Source: JANXQG01 sp963719885 (lineage in GTDB: Bacteria; Planctomycetota; Planctomycetia; Pirellulales; Thermoguttaceae). Taken from it: a DNA stretch of 64,000 nucleotides. Positions 1 to 8,228 of the stretch are shown piece after piece. Position 1 is the stretch's first letter; the number at the start of each line of letters is the position of its first letter. Below the pieces are notes generated by a model that had not been told where the DNA came from, did no database searches, and saw nothing but the letters and a program-made list of their open reading frames with translations. Location of the stretch: the NCBI GenBank assembly GCA_963719885.1, contig CAVRDP010000030.1:112053-176052 (forward strand), in the 5' to 3' direction. The position numbers were made by a program, and so were the translations under genes.

Positions 1-945
1 CGTGGGCTTTTCCAGCGGCTGGCCGTCGTAATAATTCACCCCGCCCAACTGCACGCCCAGGGCGCCGGCCATGGCGGCTTCAGCGAGACCGGCGTTCGGA
101 CTGGCGTGCTTCCGCCCGTCTCGGAGCAGGATGCGTAGCGCGTGCCGCGCCGAGAGGATCGAAGCCCGCGCCGCCGCCAGGCACATCAAAGGGGCCGTGA
201 GCCGGGCGGGGAGATAGTTGGCCAAATCGTCGATCCGCGCCGCCGCCCAGCCGAAATGCCGGTAGCGGTCATCCTGGTGCCCGAACATCGAATCCAGCGT
301 GTTCACCGCCCGATAGACCATCGCCCCTACGGGACCGGCAATCGCGGCGAAGAACAGCGGGGCCGTCACTCCGTCCACCGTGCTCTCGGCGACGCTTTCC
401 ACGGCGGCCCGGACCACGCCTGCTTCGTCGAGTTGCTGCGTGTCGCGGCCGACGATTTTCGCGACCCGTCGCCGGGCCTCGTCGAGGTCGCTGGCAACCA
501 AGGCACTAAAGACCGCCATGCTATGCCGGGCCAGGTCGTGCGCGGCAATGGTCATGTAGATAACGAAGATCGACACCGCATCGGCCGCCCACGGATGCAC
601 CGCGGCCGCTAGATGAATCGCTGCCCACGTTGCCAGGCCAACCAGAATATACGTAGTGAGCGCCGCCAACAGGCCTGCAATTCGCGTCGCCTCCGCCTGG
701 CACAAGAAAGGTAGCAGGCACACTCCGTGTGCCGTCCGCCCTACTGCCCCAGCCAAAGGTTCATTTTCAGAAGCCGAAGGCTGCTGGCGGACGGCACACG
801 GAGTGTGCCTGCTACTTTGCCGCGACAAAGTTTCCAGCCAAAGCGCCAGCCGCCCGATGCCGCGGACCGGGTGCGGCAACCATCGCGGATCACCGAGGAT
901 CAGGTCGATGGCAAAGGCACTCAGGATTTGATATTCGAGTCTCAT
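1..945 (-). CDS. cbiB: Adenosylcobinamide-phosphate synthase CbiB/CobD, partial (C-terminus beyond left edge)
   Basis: Membrane enzyme that attaches the aminopropanol phosphate arm to adenosylcobyric acid. The ATG at 945 overlaps the cobD::cbiP stop by one base (TGATG), so the two are translationally coupled. The N-terminus shows the family block DLILGDPRWLPHPVRGIGRL, and near the left edge GVQLGGVNYYDGQPLEKPT, both typical of CbiB. Hydrophobic segments follow. The frame is open over the whole visible 315 codons. Residues about 45-79 are not family sequence: they are the translation of a 105-bp inverted repeat that preserves the frame, in the loop between the first two membrane segments. The gene continues past base 1. 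Identification is confident; whether the insertion is tolerated functionally is unknown. Confidence 0.9.
   Translation of the reverse strand, partial: MRLEYQILSAFAIDLILGDPRWLPHPVRGIGRLALWLETLSRQSSRHTPCAVRQQPSASENEPLAGAVGRTAHGVCLLPFLCQAEATRIAGLLAALTTYILVGLATWAAIHLAAAVHPWAADAVSIFVIYMTIAAHDLARHSMAVFSALVASDLDEARRRVAKIVGRDTQQLDEAGVVRAAVESVAESTVDGVTAPLFFAAIAGPVGAMVYRAVNTLDSMFGHQDDRYRHFGWAAARIDDLANYLPARLTAPLMCLAAARASILSARHALRILLRDGRKHASPNAGLAEAAMAGALGVQLGGVNYYDGQPLEKPT
711..815. repeat. 105-bp palindromic element inside cbiB
   Basis: Bases 711-740 and 786-815 are perfect 30-bp inverted copies (arm begins GTAGCAGGCACACTCC), separated by a 45-bp spacer. The total is exactly 35 codons and lacks a stop in the cbiB frame, so cbiB reads through. 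From memory this arm is a frequent interspersed repeat in Pirellulales genomes; that needs a search. Confidence 0.9.
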
Positions 946-3635
946 CAGAAACCCATAAGCCGGTAGACTTCGTCCATTCGTATACTCTCACGCACCACTT
1001 CCGCCAGGCGATCCAAGGCCGGCTCGATGTCGTAGCGGCCGATCACCTTTCCCACGGGCGCTAGGCCGCGCCGCACGCGCAAACCATCGATGAACCAGCG
1101 GCGGAAGGCGTCGCAATCGAACAGACCGTGCAGGTACGTACCCCAAACTCTATGACCATGGTCGGCAATGCCGATGGTCTGGCCGTCGTCGCGAGTTATC
1201 ATCGGATCACAATCGTCAAAGATTGTTTGCCCGTGATGGATCTCGTAGCCGCTCAGTCTGAAGCCGGAAAGGAGATGCCGGGCGGTGGTCGCGACCAGCG
1301 TTTTCTCGGCTGCCATCACCGTGTCGGCGGCGAGCAGTCCCAACCCGCGGGAGTACCCGTGGGATTTCTCGCCCGCCGATTCGATGCCAAGTGGGTCGCG
1401 GATTTCGCGGCCCAGCATCTGCAGTCCGCCGCAAATTCCGATGACCTCCCCCCTGCCCTCCCGGGCCAAGGCGGTTATCCGCTCGGCCAATCCGCTGCGA
1501 CGGAGATAATCCAGGTCGCCCAACGTGTTCTTGCTGCCGGGGATGATTACGGCATCCGGGGAATTCAGGTCCGCCGCGGTGCGAATGATTCGCAACCGCA
1601 CGTCAGATTCCGTGCGGAAGGCGTCGAAATCGGTGAAGTTCGCGATGTGCGGCAAGTCGAGCACCGCGATCTCGACGGCGTCTTCGTTTCCGGCCGCTTG
1701 ATCGAGCGCGCCGCTCTTGAATTCGACCGAATCTTCCTGGGGAAGACCGAGTTGGGCAAGATACGGTACCACGCCGAACACGGGCCGGCCTGTGTGCCGC
1801 AACGTATAGTCCAGCGCGGGACCCAGCAAACTTGCGTCGCCGCGAAAACGATTGACGACCCAGCCGGCGACCCGCTTGCGTTCCCAGGGGGCAAGCACTT
1901 CCATCGTGCCGACGAACGAAGCAAACACGCCGCCGCGATCGATGTCGCCGACTACGAGCACGGGGGCGGCCGCATACTCGGCCATCCGCATGTTGACGAT
2001 GTCATGACTCTTCAGGTTCACTTCGCCGGGCGAGCCGGCGCCCTCCAAGACCATCGCGTCGAACTCCTCAGCCAGCGAGTCGTAGCACTGTTTTGCGGCG
2101 GCAAAGGCCTGCGGCTTGTAGGCTACGTACTCGCCGACTCGCATGTTTCCCACGGGCTTGCCCCGCACAATGACCTGGCAGCCGGTGTCCGAATTGGGTT
2201 TGAGGAGGATGGGGTTCATCCGCACATCGGGCTCCAGGCGGCAGGCCTGGGCCTGTACGACCTGGGCGCGGCCCATCTCGCCGCCGTTGCGGTCAATGAA
2301 CGAATTGAGCGACATGTTTTGGGCCTTGAACGGCGCCACGCGGATGCCGTCCTGGAACAGAATCCGGCATAAGGCCGCCGTCAACACGCTCTTGCCGGCA
2401 TTGGAACTCGTGCCTTGAAGCATGAGGGCCGGCGTCTGCCGACATTTGCAAAATGAATTTGCACGATTTGCGTAGGGTGGGACAAGATCCGGGGTACCCG
2501 CGCCGTGGGTCGGCGAGCGCCGGCCCACCAATTCTTGCGGTTGGTGGGCCGGCGCTCGCTGCGCGATCTTGTCCCACCCTACGATTTGCTCCAGAGCCTC
2601 GCACAGCCGGCAGTTCTCTTCCTCCGTGCGCACGGCTACGCGGAAGAATCGGGTGTCGAGGTGTTGCTCCTCGTCGAAGGTGCGGATGGCAATGCCCTCG
2701 CGAAGCAGGTGATCGGCCAGATCCGAAGCCTGCATGTCGGTTCGATCCAACCGGACCAGGAGAAAGTTCGTGACGCTGGGGTAAACATGCAGCCCGGAAA
2801 GCTTCATCAGTTTCGCGGTCAGCCGCGTCCGCTGCTGGTCGACCAGGGCTATGCTCTGTCGTGCGTAGTCTTCATCGGAGAGCAAATCGATCGCAGCCTC
2901 TTGCGCCAAAACACTCACCGACCAAGGCAGGATTTGGCCTCGGATCTGCCGGACGGCCTCCGGGCAGGCCACCGCATAGCCAACGCGCAGTCCGGGGACC
3001 GCGTAGAACTTCGTCAGCGAGCGCACGACGATCACGTTGGACGCGGTCCGCCCGGCCAAAGATGCGTAGCCCTCGATGAAATCAGCGAAGGCCTCATCGA
3101 CGACAAACGTGGTGGCGCGATGCCGGGCGGCCAGCCCGCAAAGTGCATCGCCATCCAGTGCCCGGCCCGTGGGATTGTTCGGTTGACCGAGGAGCACGAG
3201 ATCTTGTTCGCGAAGTTGACCTTCCAACGCGTGCCAGTCGAGGGCAAAGTCCTCGCTTTCCTTCAACTTCAAGAAAGAGACTTCACGGCCGGCCGCCCGC
3301 ACCGCCGCGGCGTAGTCGGTGTACGAGGGCACGGGGATGACCGCGCGGGCGAAGGAAAGGGCCCGCGCCAAGGCGAAGAGAAGTTCCGTCGAGCCGTTAC
3401 CGACGACGACCTGCTCTTCGGCCACGTGGTGTCGCCGTGCCAGGAACTCGACGAGGTCGCTGCAGTCGGGATCGGGATAATGCACGATCCGGTCGATGTT
3501 CCGCGTCAGTGCCGCCCGCAGACCATCGGGTGGGCCCAGCGGATTGATGCTGGCGCTGAAATCGAGGATTTGGTCCTGGCCCCGTCCGGCCCGTTGGGCC
3601 AACTCATGCAGGTTTCCGCCGTGTGTATTTGCCAT
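945..3635 (-). CDS. cobD-cbiP: Fused threonine-phosphate decarboxylase / cobyric acid synthase (CobD::CbiP)
   Basis: Two cobalamin enzymes in one 896-residue reading frame. Residues 1-351 are a PLP-dependent HisC-like CobD: THGGNLHELA at the start, the GQPNNPTG block, and SLTKFYAVPGLRVGY with the PLP lysine; it makes aminopropanol phosphate. Residues 405-896 are CbiP/CobQ, which amidates cobyrinic acid: P-loop-like LMLQGTSSNAGKS, APFKAQNMSLNS, and a class I amidotransferase part with GICGGLQMLG (nucleophile Cys) and a late HGLFDCDAF. Residues 352-388 are encoded exactly by a 111-bp palindromic repeat. CobD and CbiP are normally separate proteins that act close together in the pathway, so the fusion probably arose when the repeat bridged two genes. 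An alternative is that an internal start (Met405) also makes free CbiP. Confidence 0.92.
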   Translation of the reverse strand: MANTHGGNLHELAQRAGRGQDQILDFSASINPLGPPDGLRAALTRNIDRIVHYPDPDCSDLVEFLARRHHVAEEQVVVGNGSTELLFALARALSFARAVIPVPSYTDYAAAVRAAGREVSFLKLKESEDFALDWHALEGQLREQDLVLLGQPNNPTGRALDGDALCGLAARHRATTFVVDEAFADFIEGYASLAGRTASNVIVVRSLTKFYAVPGLRVGYAVACPEAVRQIRGQILPWSVSVLAQEAAIDLLSDEDYARQSIALVDQQRTRLTAKLMKLSGLHVYPSVTNFLLVRLDRTDMQASDLADHLLREGIAIRTFDEEQHLDTRFFRVAVRTEEENCRLCEALEQIVGWDKIAQRAPAHQPQELVGRRSPTHGAGTPDLVPPYANRANSFCKCRQTPALMLQGTSSNAGKSVLTAALCRILFQDGIRVAPFKAQNMSLNSFIDRNGGEMGRAQVVQAQACRLEPDVRMNPILLKPNSDTGCQVIVRGKPVGNMRVGEYVAYKPQAFAAAKQCYDSLAEEFDAMVLEGAGSPGEVNLKSHDIVNMRMAEYAAAPVLVVGDIDRGGVFASFVGTMEVLAPWERKRVAGWVVNRFRGDASLLGPALDYTLRHTGRPVFGVVPYLAQLGLPQEDSVEFKSGALDQAAGNEDAVEIAVLDLPHIANFTDFDAFRTESDVRLRIIRTAADLNSPDAVIIPGSKNTLGDLDYLRRSGLAERITALAREGRGEVIGICGGLQMLGREIRDPLGIESAGEKSHGYSRGLGLLAADTVMAAEKTLVATTARHLLSGFRLSGYEIHHGQTIFDDCDPMITRDDGQTIGIADHGHRVWGTYLHGLFDCDAFRRWFIDGLRVRRGLAPVGKVIGRYDIEPALDRLAEVVRESIRMDEVYRLMGF
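2472..2582. repeat. 111-bp nested palindrome forming the CobD-CbiP linker
   Basis: Outer arms GTAGGGTGGGACAAGATC at 2472-2489 and its complement at 2565-2582; inner arms of 19 bp at 2514-2532 and 2541-2559. It translates as 37 codons without a stop. A related copy lies at 38171-38297 between phaE and phaC. Confidence 0.9.
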
Positions 3636-3638
3636 CGG

Positions 3639-4421
3639 TTACCTGCCTCCCATTGGCCCAATGGCCAAGACGATTGCCGGGACGGCTTCCATGATTTCGC
3701 AGACGGCACCGAAGGTGTCGCCCGTCGCGCCGCCGATCTTCCGATAGGTGTATGCTGAGAAGACCGCCGTCGCGGCCATGCAAACCGCCCAGACCACCAG
3801 CCCGCGCCACCCGAGGAGGCCAAAACCCACGGCCGCCAGAACTCCCGCGGCCCAGATGGCCACCCAGCGCGGCCGGGCACCAGGTCGGGCACCATGTACC
3901 CATGGTCGTGGTCGGCGGTAGAAGATAGCACCCAGTCCGCTCGGCCGCGCGTAGGGCAAGAGGGCCATGTGGACGACGATCGCGCACCGCCCGGCAAGCG
4001 GCATGAGCAGCACCGCCCGCCAAAACATGCCGGCAGGCAGCGAGGCCAGCGCGGCGAATTTCACCAGGAGCAGGCAGGCGATGGCGATCACCCCCATGGC
4101 CCCGATGTGGCTGTCCTTCATGATTTCCAAGATTCGCTCGCGCGGGCGGGAACTGAGGAAGCCGTCGGCCGTGTCGGCCAATCCATCCAGGTGCAGGCAG
4201 CCGGAGAAGCTCAAGAGAACGACGACCACCACGGCGGCCGCCAGCAGGGGCGGCGCCGCCAGGGACACGGCCCACGCCAGTCCGGCTGCCGCCGCGCCCA
4301 GCAAGAGGCCAATCAGCGGAAACCAAGGCACGCTCCGGGCAAGATCCTCCTCGGCCGTGCCCCAGCCGCCCGGGACCGGCACGATCGTGAGAAACCGTAG
4401 GGCTGCCAGCAGTGGTTTCAT
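3639..4421 (-). CDS. cobS: Adenosylcobinamide-GDP ribazoletransferase CobS
   Basis: Integral membrane enzyme that joins adenosylcobinamide-GDP to alpha-ribazole (phosphate), the last assembly step of B12. 260 residues, usual length. Start chosen at MKPLLAALRFLTIVPVP because its ATG overlaps the cobT stop (ATGA) and because family members begin with this block; a longer open frame upstream is just overlap with cobT. Family signature GCLHLDGLADTADGFLS with the conserved acidic residues, then DSHIGAMGV, followed by several hydrophobic segments. The stop lies three bases before the cobD::cbiP start, so the genes form one transcript. Confidence 0.93.
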   Translation of the reverse strand: MKPLLAALRFLTIVPVPGGWGTAEEDLARSVPWFPLIGLLLGAAAAGLAWAVSLAAPPLLAAAVVVVVLLSFSGCLHLDGLADTADGFLSSRPRERILEIMKDSHIGAMGVIAIACLLLVKFAALASLPAGMFWRAVLLMPLAGRCAIVVHMALLPYARPSGLGAIFYRRPRPWVHGARPGARPRWVAIWAAGVLAAVGFGLLGWRGLVVWAVCMAATAVFSAYTYRKIGGATGDTFGAVCEIMEAVPAIVLAIGPMGGR

Positions 4422-5482
4422 GCTTCCGCCTGTGAAACGTGTGCTTCCTCGAACGTGGCCACTTCGGTCAGGATCCGTTGTGCCGCGTCGACCAGGTTCA
4501 TCGCCAGCGCCGCCCCCGTGCCTTCTCCCAGTCGCAGCCCCAGATCCAGCAGCGGTTCCTTCCCCAAGCGGGCGTGCATGGCCCGATGCCCCGGCTCCGC
4601 GCTGCGGTGCGCGGCGATGACGTACTGACTCGCCGCGGGGCAAAGGGTATGAGCCAAGAGTGCCCCAGCCGTTGAAATAAAGCCGTCCACAACGACCGGC
4701 TTCCGCCGGGCGGCGGCCGCGAGCACGACGCCGGCAATGCCGCCGATCTCATAGCCGCCGACTTTGGCCAACACGTCCAAAGCGTCCTGCGGATCGGGCC
4801 GATTCGAGGCCAATGCCGTTTCTACGATGGTGATCTTTCTGGCCAGTTGGCCGTCGTCGATGCCGGTGCCGCGGCCCACCAGGTCGCCCACCGGCAGTCC
4901 GGTCAGTGCGGCAAGGACGGCGGTGGAAGGCGTCGTATTGGCGATGCCCATGTCGCCCGTGCCGAAGACGTCGGTGGTTTCGGCCAGGTCTTCGACGACC
5001 TCGATGCCTGCCTCCACCGAACGTACCGCGTGTTCCCGGGACATCGCCGGCCCGGCCACGATATTGGCCGTTCCCAGGGCGATTTTCTTGTCGATGATCT
5101 TGCCGGCCTTCGCCAGCGAGCCAAGATCGGCGGCCACCCCCATATCAACCACCATGACCCGCGCCCTGGCCAATCGCGCCAAGGCACTAATGCCCGCCAT
5201 GCCGCCGACGAAGCCATAGACCATCTGTGCCGTGACTTCCTGGGGGTACTTGCTCACGCCTTCGGCCGCCACGCCATGATCGCCGGCCAGGGTAACGATG
5301 GTCTTCCGTGCCGTCGGTGGATTCATCGAACGAGTGATGCCGGCCAGGTCCATGGCCAGATCCATCAACCGCCCCAGGGCCCAGTGCGGCATGATGAGTT
5401 GGTCCAGTCGCTGCCGCGCCTTGCCGCGCCAGGCCTCGTCTTGGGGGGAAATTCGAGTCAGGGTAGTGTGAAGCAGGCTCAT
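4418..5482 (-). CDS. cobT: Nicotinate-nucleotide--dimethylbenzimidazole phosphoribosyltransferase CobT
   Basis: Activates the lower ligand base of cobalamin: transfers phosphoribose from nicotinate mononucleotide to dimethylbenzimidazole, giving alpha-ribazole phosphate. 354 residues, full length. Visible family blocks are LAGDHGVAAEGVSKYP, VFGTGDMGIANTTPS, and near the C-terminus RLGEGTGAALAMNLVDAA, in which the glutamate is the catalytic base of the family. The ATGA overlap with cobS indicates coupling. About 57 bases upstream separate it from cobU and hold a short GC-rich palindrome. Confidence 0.95.
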   Translation of the reverse strand: MSLLHTTLTRISPQDEAWRGKARQRLDQLIMPHWALGRLMDLAMDLAGITRSMNPPTARKTIVTLAGDHGVAAEGVSKYPQEVTAQMVYGFVGGMAGISALARLARARVMVVDMGVAADLGSLAKAGKIIDKKIALGTANIVAGPAMSREHAVRSVEAGIEVVEDLAETTDVFGTGDMGIANTTPSTAVLAALTGLPVGDLVGRGTGIDDGQLARKITIVETALASNRPDPQDALDVLAKVGGYEIGGIAGVVLAAAARRKPVVVDGFISTAGALLAHTLCPAASQYVIAAHRSAEPGHRAMHARLGKEPLLDLGLRLGEGTGAALAMNLVDAAQRILTEVATFEEAHVSQAEA

Positions 5483-5489
5483 GACGATG

Positions 5490-5526
5490 CTCCCCTCGCC
5501 TTTCGGGAGAGGGCCGGGGGTGAGGG
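5490..5526. repeat. Short GC-rich palindromic repeat between cobU and cobT
   Basis: A stem of the CTCCCCTC...GGGAGAGGG type with a gtgaggg tail. Variants recur at 7551-7588, 8284-8333 and 8379-8413, so it is an interspersed family. It lies in the transcript between two operon genes. Confidence 0.6.
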
Positions 5527-5539
5527 CAATGTAGTTCTG

Positions 5540-6082
5540 TCAGGTATCTTTCACTTGAACGGGGATTCCGCAACAAAGCAGCGTTACCGTGTCGGCACGG
5601 GCGGCAACGACCTGATTGGCGCGGCCGATCAGGTCGCGATAGCGCCGGGCCTGGGCATTTTCCGGGACCACGCCCAGACCAACCTCGTTGGTGACGAAGA
5701 TTACCGTGCCGCGACAGGCCTCGGCGGCATCCAATACCTCGCGGCACCGCGCGGCAACGTCGGTTTCCGTGAAGGGGCGGCCTTCGTGCTCGGCGTGGTA
5801 CATCAGGTTATTGATCCAAAGCGTGACGCAATCCACCAACAGAACGTGGTGCTGCCCGTGGCGGTGAAGGATATCGGCCAGCTCGCACTGTTCCTCGATG
5901 GTCTCCCAACCGCGGTCGTAGCGGGCGCGGCGGTGCTGCTCGATGCGGTCTCGCATCTCTTCGTCCGTGACGGGGCAGGTGGCCACGAACAGCCGCGTGG
6001 GCGGCAACGACTCGGCCAGTTGCTGGGCATAGTTGCTCTTGCCGCTACGACAACCGCCGGTAATGAGTATGATTCTAGGCAC
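5540..6082 (-). CDS. cobU: Adenosylcobinamide kinase / adenosylcobinamide-phosphate guanylyltransferase CobU
   Basis: Bifunctional enzyme that phosphorylates adenosylcobinamide and then adds GMP, supplying the CobS substrate. 180 residues, usual length. The N-terminal P-loop is ITGGCRSGKSNYAQ (residues 7-20). The EQHRRARYDRGWETIEE block contains the histidine that is guanylylated in the family. DCVTLWINNLM and VTNEVGLGVVPE are further signatures. It overlaps the end of cobC by eight bases. Confidence 0.95.
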   Translation of the reverse strand: MPRIILITGGCRSGKSNYAQQLAESLPPTRLFVATCPVTDEEMRDRIEQHRRARYDRGWETIEEQCELADILHRHGQHHVLLVDCVTLWINNLMYHAEHEGRPFTETDVAARCREVLDAAEACRGTVIFVTNEVGLGVVPENAQARRYRDLIGRANQVVAARADTVTLLCCGIPVQVKDT

Positions 6083-6686
6083 GGCCGTCCTCCGCCTCGT
6101 CGGGCCTCTCCAGTGCAGCTAGCACACCCTTGCCGTCCTGCAGATCGATCACCGCCAGCGCGGAGTACCGCACGTCGAACGCCAAGTAGTGTCGGGGCTC
6201 GAGTCCGAGCAAGTGACAAATCATCGTGCGGACGACTCCTCCATGTGTGACCGCCAACACGGTCTGGGCCTCGGCATGGGTCAGGCGATCGGCCGCGCTG
6301 CGAACGCGACCCAAAAAATCGCCCACGCTTTCCCCGCCGGGGAAGGCGAAATCGGGACTGAATTCTGCCCATCGATCCACCAGCGTTGGGTCCTCGCCGG
6401 CTGCTTCGGCGAACGTTCGCGTTTCCCACTCGCCGAAGTCGACCTCGCGGAGGTCCGCATCAACCTGCGCCAGCAAGTCCGGAACTACAGCCGCTGCCGT
6501 TTGCCGGCAGCGTTGCAGCGGGCTGCAATAGCAGGCCTGCGGCGCCCATCGCGTCAGCCGCTCTGTCAGGCTCCGTGTCGGCACTTCGCCCGCTGGATCC
6601 AGCGGTACGTCGGTAGCGCCGATCATTCGCCCGACGTATCGAGCCTCGATCCGAGCGTGCCGCAATAGTAACAGGCGTCTGGCCAT
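6075..6686 (-). CDS. cobC: Alpha-ribazole phosphatase-type histidine phosphatase CobC
   Basis: Histidine phosphatase of 203 residues, expected to remove the phosphate from alpha-ribazole-5'-phosphate or cobalamin-5'-phosphate. The active-site motif is LLRHARIEARYVGRMIGATD (RHA in place of the commoner RHG or RHGE), CYCSPLQRCRQTA supplies the phosphate pocket arginines, EVDFGEWE the conserved acid region, and AVTHGGVVRTM the second catalytic histidine. The family is broad, and the specific function is inferred from its place between cobA and cobU in a B12 operon. Confidence 0.85.
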   Translation of the reverse strand: MARRLLLLRHARIEARYVGRMIGATDVPLDPAGEVPTRSLTERLTRWAPQACYCSPLQRCRQTAAAVVPDLLAQVDADLREVDFGEWETRTFAEAAGEDPTLVDRWAEFSPDFAFPGGESVGDFLGRVRSAADRLTHAEAQTVLAVTHGGVVRTMICHLLGLEPRHYLAFDVRYSALAVIDLQDGKGVLAALERPDEAEDGRA

Positions 6687-6691
6687 TGGTC

Positions 6692-7435
6692 TTATCCCAG
6701 CCCCACGACTTCACCCACGACGATGACTGCCGGCGGGCAGAGCTTCCGCTGCTCGATCACGTCGGCCACGGTTCCCAACGTGCAGCGGACGGTCTCCTGG
6801 TCCGGCCAACTCGCGCGGCGGACGATGGCCACCGGCGTGTCGGGCGGTCGGCCGCCGCGCAAGAGGGCCTCGCTCCACCGCCGCGAGGTCGTCATACCCA
6901 TATAAAAAACCAGCGTGCCGGGGAACTGCGCCAAACAGCCATAGTCCATTTCCGGGCCGGCCCCATCGCCGCGCCGGTGCCCGGTAATAAGCGCAACTGC
7001 CGAGGCCAGGTCGCGGTGGGTAAGGGGGATGCCCGCATGACTTGCTACGGCGAAAGCGGCCGTGACCCCAGGAACCACTTCATAGGAAATGCCCGCTGCG
7101 GCAAGCGCGTCAACCTCCTCGGCCCCGCGCCCGAACAGATACGGATCGCCGCTCTTAAGGCGAACCACGGTCTTGCCTTCCCGGGCCGCCGCCACCATCC
7201 GCTGGTTGATCTCTTGCTGGAGCGCCGCCCGGCCTCCATGCGGATGTCCGAGGCAGACACATTCGGCGGACGCCGGCGCATAGCGCGTCACCTGGGGACT
7301 TACCAGGTAGTCATAGAGCACGAGATCCGCCTCGGCAAGACATTCAGTGCCACGAACGGTGATCAAGCGCGGATCACCCGGGCCGGCTCCGACCAGATAG
7401 ACTTTTCCAAGACGGTGTTCGGACGCCTGTGTCAT
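6692..7435 (-). CDS. cobA: Uroporphyrinogen-III C-methyltransferase (SUMT, CobA type)
   Basis: SAM-dependent methyltransferase that makes precorrin-2, the first committed step of B12 and siroheme synthesis. 247 residues. Start set at MTQASEHRLGKVYLVGAGPG because the upstream open frame runs into the terminator hairpin and is not family sequence. Blocks visible: VGAGPGDPRLITVRG, ADLVLYDYLVS, RLKSGDPYLFGRGAEE, VVPGVTAAFAVASHAGIPLTHR and FYMGM. It is the first gene after the riboswitch and terminator, so it gates the operon. Only late and general steps are encoded here; the corrin-ring genes must be elsewhere. Confidence 0.93.
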   Translation of the reverse strand: MTQASEHRLGKVYLVGAGPGDPRLITVRGTECLAEADLVLYDYLVSPQVTRYAPASAECVCLGHPHGGRAALQQEINQRMVAAAREGKTVVRLKSGDPYLFGRGAEEVDALAAAGISYEVVPGVTAAFAVASHAGIPLTHRDLASAVALITGHRRGDGAGPEMDYGCLAQFPGTLVFYMGMTTSRRWSEALLRGGRPPDTPVAIVRRASWPDQETVRCTLGTVADVIEQRKLCPPAVIVVGEVVGLG

Positions 7436-7452
7436 GATTGGCCATCGCTTGC

Positions 7453-7483
7453 AAAAAAAGCCCGTCCTTCGGCAGGAGGGCCT
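7453..7483 (-). terminator. Rho-independent terminator in the cobA leader (riboswitch expression platform)
   Basis: On the minus strand the stem GCCCTCCT/AGGACGGGC (one bulge) is followed by seven Ts, ending 18 bases before the cobA ATG. Placed between a cobalamin riboswitch and the first codon, it is the expected off-switch: B12 binding should favour termination. Confidence 0.8.
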
Positions 7484-7550
7484 CAAACGCGCAACGATGG
7501 CATTGGACCTTCCCACGAAGGCATGCTATAAGGACGGCCGCTACCACGAC

Positions 7551-7588
7551 TCCCTTCTCCTGCCGGGAGAGGGGCAGGGGGTGAGGGG
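7551..7588. repeat. GC-rich palindromic repeat in the cobA leader
   Basis: Same family as 5490-5526 (gggagaggggcaggggg core). It sits between the riboswitch aptamer and the terminator. Confidence 0.55.
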
Positions 7589-7617
7589 TTCAGTTGCGGT
7601 CATCGATCAAGCATCCT

Positions 7618-7790
7618 TTTTTGGTGTCCTGACTTTCGGGTCGTCCTACTCGCTACGGCCTTCCCATCCCCACGAGGACAGTGGCCAACATTGCAGCTTT
7701 CGTCGCCGATCACAGTGGCGGGGCCGTGCCGGATTTTCACCAGCTTCCCTGCTTTCCGCTTGCAGTTGGTGAGGCAGATTGAACCGTCAT
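7618..7790 (-). promoter_or_regulatory. Cobalamin riboswitch controlling the cobA operon
   Basis: Minus-strand RNA shows the conserved AdoCbl aptamer core: GCAGGGAAGCTGGTGAAAAT, then GGCACGGCCCCGCCACTG, GCCACTG, GGGAAGGCC and a B12-box-like AAGTCAGGACACC at about 7620-7645. A terminator lies between it and cobA. Exact ends are approximate. It should shut the operon when adenosylcobalamin is abundant. Confidence 0.92.
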
Positions 7791-7950
7791 CAGTCGGAGA
7801 GCGCCAGCGCGCTGACCCCTCGATCACGGGGCAACAGCCGCCGAAACTCAAGCGGAAAGTCTAAACAGATAGGATAATCGATCCGCGGGCCATGTCAAGC
7901 GGGTGCGGCGGGCCGGCCGATTCGGCTCTTGCCCTCTTGACGCCGATTCG

Positions 7951-8201
7951 CGGCATGGTACACTGGAGGCGGTTTCAGCATCTCGGAACACGGTGCAAGT
8001 CCGTGGCTGTCCCGCAACTGTAATCGGCGAGGCGACTCACTTAGAACCTATCCCAGAACCCTGAGATGGCCCTGGAGTGCATCGGGCTCAATCCGGTTCC
8101 AGGATAGGTTCTCAGGCCCCCGCCGGCCACTGCCGCGATGCATCGCGGTGGGAAGGCCGTGAGCCGCCAACGACCCGCAGCCAGTAGACCTGCTGATGCC
8201 A
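7951..8201 (+). promoter_or_regulatory. Second, divergent cobalamin riboswitch controlling cbpA-cbpB
   Basis: Plus-strand core elements: GGAACACGGTGCAAGTCCGT, GGCTGTCCCGCAACTGTAAT, the GGTGGGAAGGCC block, and the B12 box GCAGCCAGTAGACCTGC. GGCAT (7952) and ATGCC (8196) can close P1. A peripheral arm is swollen by a palindromic repeat at 8043-8112. The two riboswitches are arranged back to back with about 160 bases between them that must hold both promoters. Confidence 0.93.
8043..8112. repeat. Palindromic element inside a riboswitch arm
   Basis: AGAACCTATCCCAGAACC at 8043-8060 is matched by its near-complement at 8095-8112 (16 of 18 positions). It lies after GGCGAGGCGACTCACT and before the GGCC...GGTGGGAAGGCC section, that is in a variable peripheral stem rather than the ligand-binding core. 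Confidence 0.8.
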
Positions 8202-8228
8202 CGCACGCAACGTGAATCTGATGGTAAA

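Noticed and set aside
1128..2372. Long plus-strand open frame opposite cobD::cbiP
   Set aside because: It is antisense to a clearly recognised enzyme in a GC-rich genome; its translation has no family sequence and mirrors the codon bias of the real gene. The same holds for the long antisense frames at 13748-15400 and 28909-31551.
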